Assembly (NCBI RefSeq): GCF_000003605.2
Contig: NW_003134345.1
Span: 539,661-562,053, forward strand
Direction of reading: 5' to 3'
Origin: Saccoglossus kowalevskii
Taxonomy: Eukaryota > Hemichordata > Enteropneusta > Harrimaniidae
Length of the DNA: 22,393 nucleotides
In this document: piece by piece, positions 1 through 22,393 of the stretch
Layout of the letters: each line of letters opens with the position of its first letter
Numbering within the stretch: position 1 is the first letter of the stretch
The notes under the pieces: model-generated
Database searches by the model: none
Told to the model about the DNA's origin: nothing
The model's input: only the letters and a program-made list of their open reading frames with translations
Position numbers and translations under genes: made by a program

Positions 1-213
1 ACCAATTGTGTAGAGGACGAGTATCATTTTTGCATTATCTGTCCGTTTTACCAAGAGTTGAGATCTAAATACATCCCAAGTTATTATTATACACTTCCCT
101 CACCCGAAAAATTTATATCGCTATTACAATTACAAAATGCAGTAATCTTGCGTAATATTTCTAAATTTATTTTTTTCACCACAAAAAAACGTAATACAAT
201 TATTTTGGTCTGA
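1..213 (+). pseudogene. C-terminal end of a non-LTR retrotransposon reverse-transcriptase protein, cut by the window edge
   Basis: Reading from base 1 gives 70 codons and a TGA at 211-213. The peptide starts TNCVEDEYHF, continues CIICPFYQELRSKYI, and ends in a basic tail. The pattern VEDE-Y-HF, then C-PFY, then LR-KYI, then a KFI segment is the familiar last part of ORF2 proteins of invertebrate non-LTR retrotransposons, including the C/H cluster downstream of the reverse transcriptase. There is no start codon because the upstream part lies outside the window. The reading frame is intact over what is visible. The clade (L1/Tx1-like, RTE-like or other) cannot be settled from 70 residues. It is unrelated to the host gene downstream. 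Confidence 0.7.
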
Positions 214-360
214 CAGTTCATGTTCTTTTCATATTTTCTTGTTCTTTTTCAATCAATGTTAAATGACATTGTCCTCTGTAACATGTTATGTAATTACAAT
301 GAGTATACCCTTTATATATTATAAATATTTATATTTATATTTATTATAAAAACAACAAAT
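1..360 (+). mobile_element. 3' end of a non-LTR retrotransposon (ORF2 tail plus short 3' UTR)
   Basis: The element fragment consists of the ORF2 tail (1-213) and an AT-rich 3' UTR. The UTR contains AATAAATATTTATATT-like stretches around 320-350 and fades into unremarkable sequence near 360. The right boundary is approximate: no clear poly-A or short-repeat tail and no target-site duplication could be recognised, and the 5' side is outside the window. Confidence 0.5.
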
Positions 361-1904
361 AAGTTTCAAAATTTGGAGTGACAGTAATCTAGTGTCAGTG
401 AACATTTTAGCATACTTATATAACACACTAAGTGATTGTGTGACAGAACACGGTATGGCGGCAGACCACGTCTTACCACACATAGAATAGTGTTTTCTTC
501 TAGTTTTTCTAGCAATTATGCGCTAATTGCATGAGGCTTCTAGCAATATACATGTAAATAAAAACATTTAGATTTTGTCAATGTCACATGTACCCGAATC
601 GTTTTTTATATTTAAACTACTGTATCGTACGTGGTGATCGTATCACGTATTGGGATGTTCTGTACATTTGCAATATAATGTCTTCAGTGAACCAAAGTTT
701 TTACCGGAACAAAATTGAATGACAGAAATTTACTCCTTTTTCAATCGAATGTTCTTTTAAACCACAAACAATGAAAACACGAGTCTCATTAGTATCCTAG
801 TAAATGTTTTACGGGATTCAGCTCATAGTACTTGCATAGCTTCCTCCCATTGTCGTTTGGTATCACAGTTTCTGCAGAAGTCAGAAGGCCGACAAATTCG
901 ACTGGAGTGGCTATAACTCTGAATCATTTTCAATTTTATTCGAATATGATTTATTATTCAAATTAGAGTACAGCCACTTTAATGAAATTGATGTAATGTA
1001 TGTTTCGTCATTTGACAGCATTTTACAATTGTAAAATGCTCTTCAACTTTTACAGTATTATTATATTTTGTGTGGTAATCTTTCTCCTCCTGCCTGATAC
1101 AATTTCCGAACTGTAAATAAACAGGTTAGCATGAGAGACATACACACGTGTTATATCGTGTTATACATTACTCATAAAAGTCACATATTCTGGTATTTTC
1201 AAGAAAGACAAATTCACTATCAATTAGAATTTTTAAATTATTCTTCTAAAAGTTCGGTTGTATTCGAAGTTCAAAAAATTAGGGTATATTATCCTTAGAG
1301 GTCATGTATACAGTAAGAAACCCTGTGGTGGGCATTACTGGGCAATTTGATAATGTCAAAGTTTCATAATGTCGAGAAATGGAATTATATAATAATTTGA
1401 AAAGAATTGTTGGTTGCTGAAAACAGATCTGAATATACAAAATCAGGAGTTTCCTGTTTGGTCATAAAGTTAGTTTTCATTCTCTGAGGGTTCGGATTCA
1501 CGAAAAACGGTGGTATTAGTTTGTATTGGCATAACTTTAAATACAGCATTTAATTGTCACCTAGAAGGTTTCTTTTTGGTGCGATATACATATTAGATGA
1601 CTCGATTGTTATTGGTGTAATCTCATGGCCTGATTGAATCGTCGCCTAGGGAGTCACTTTTGAGTTGTATGCATATTGATTCCACTTTCTATTCGGAGAG
1701 CTCACTCAGGTGTTACACATTCATATGCAAATGAACAAACAATGCCGAGTAACGAGTCTTTCGTGAATCACACACACATACCAAATCAAAAGCTTCTCAC
1801 TTCTGTCTTGGGTGTCTTGGTTTTACGGATGGTAGCGGTACTCAGCAACACGATCAACTGCCAAGTACAACGATCAAAGCAGTTATAGGAGTATTATAGC
1901 TTTC
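361..1904. other. Intergenic stretch without a recognisable gene
   Basis: This AT-rich sequence has no ORF with recognisable content. The only open frames are short and compositionally unremarkable, including one at 1676-1888. The one striking structure is the perfect palindrome at 1017-1040, listed separately. The 11-mer ATTGGTGTAAT occurs at 1611-1621 and again at 2086-2096, just upstream of the start codon, and might be a shared regulatory word. A GGTTCGGATTC-like match near 1489 resembles a tRNA B box but has no partner A box. Confidence 0.6.
1017..1040. repeat. Perfect 24-base palindrome
   Basis: The left half AGCATTTTACAA is followed directly by its exact reverse complement TTGTAAAATGCT, with no spacer and no mismatch. 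It could extrude as a cruciform, be a dimeric protein-binding site, or be the remains of an inverted duplication. It lies about 1.1 kb upstream of the start codon. No function is implied by the sequence alone. Confidence 0.9.
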
Positions 1905-2151
1905 CATACGGTCCCGGCCACTGAGCAGTGGCATTTCGCGTCACCGGTGTACAAGTTTCGAAGACCGTTGGTCTCGCCTCACGTAAAAGGCGAGTGATCG
2001 AGAAAAGGTACCTGTCTGTGCCAGCCGAAGCTGTGCACCGGAGCTATTGGCAACTGTTGGATTCGATTAGTACTCAACAATCTTGATTGGTGTAATATTT
2101 CACAGTGTTTAGATCGTGTTTACCACAACTTTAAAGAATCGACCAACAATC
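1905..2151 (+). promoter_or_regulatory. Putative promoter and 5' UTR of the EGF/CUB gene
   Basis: This patch directly before the start codon is clearly richer in G and C than its surroundings. It holds two ATTGG words (inverted CCAAT boxes) at 2046-2050 and 2086-2090, the palindrome CACCGGTG at 1942-1949, and two small inverted repeats: CCACTG/CAGTGG at 1918-1931, and CTCGCC/GGCGAG at 1973-1994. There is no convincing TATA box at a useful distance. A TATA-less promoter with the transcription start somewhere in 2050-2130 is an inference, not something the sequence proves. An unseen upstream non-coding exon is possible. Confidence 0.35.
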
Positions 2152-22206
<20,055 letters not shown>

Positions 22207-22393
22207 GTGAATAAGTTGTACTCTTTAAGTTGCACTATGCGGCAGTAACGCGATCACTTATTTAGTTGCTGTTGTTTACATATGCATATTTTAATCCTGC
22301 TGTGCGGCATTATAGCTATTACTGTTTTGCTAAATTTGTGTAATACAAAAAAGTGTTTTGTGAATTCTTTTCACAACCCTCACACAATGTACC

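Noticed and set aside
1480-1510. GGTTCGGATTC, tRNA B-box-like
   Set aside because: No A box at the right distance upstream and no cloverleaf pairing could be found, so no tRNA gene or SINE is called here.
2116-2151. Upstream in-frame extension of exon 1 (GTG start)
   Set aside because: It has no ATG and would put charged residues ahead of the signal peptide. The ATG at 2152 has a good Kozak context and begins a normal signal sequence.

Overview
The window looks like nuclear DNA of an invertebrate animal, most likely an invertebrate deuterostome (hemichordate, echinoderm or cephalochordate grade). It is AT-rich, with GT-AG introns, short exons that each carry one extracellular module, non-LTR retrotransposon debris, a tRNA-derived SINE, a small foldback element and minisatellites. 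Nothing looks bacterial or viral, and I cannot name the species.

One large plus-strand gene dominates. I reconstruct 15 exons between 2152 and 22206; the 3' end lies beyond the window. They join in one open frame of about 634 codons. All junctions are phase 1 except one phase-0 junction inside the second module. The product has, in order: a signal peptide (2152-2227); a 10-cysteine domain resembling the ectodomain of type I BMP/activin receptors (13460-13641 plus 14036-14114); a first EGF-like repeat (14709-14819); a CUB domain (15271-15624); a small four-cysteine module like half an EGF (15950-16033); and nine further EGF repeats, mostly calcium-binding and each on its own 111- or 114-base exon (16845-22206). 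From memory, EGF, then CUB, then a long EGF array is the layout of the sea urchin fibropellins. The receptor-like ectodomain in front of it is what makes this gene unusual: an apparently secreted or extracellular-matrix protein that could touch BMP/activin-type ligands, with no kinase or membrane segment in the part visible here.

By region: 1-360 is the 3' end of a non-LTR retrotransposon. 361-1904 has no gene but holds a perfect 24-base palindrome. 1905-2151 is a GC-richer patch just upstream of the start codon, a plausible promoter and 5' UTR. 2228-13459 is an 11.2-kb first intron with a probable SINE, two short tandem arrays, a pair of CACGTG boxes and one candidate cassette or relic EGF-like exon (9064-9165). 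13460-22206 holds the dense exon array. Its introns carry a 16-copy 27-base minisatellite, a 5'-truncated reverse-strand retrotransposon fragment and a 193-base foldback element flanked by TTAA.

All exon calls come from reading the sequence (splice consensus, phase, cysteine spacing). No transcript or database search was available.
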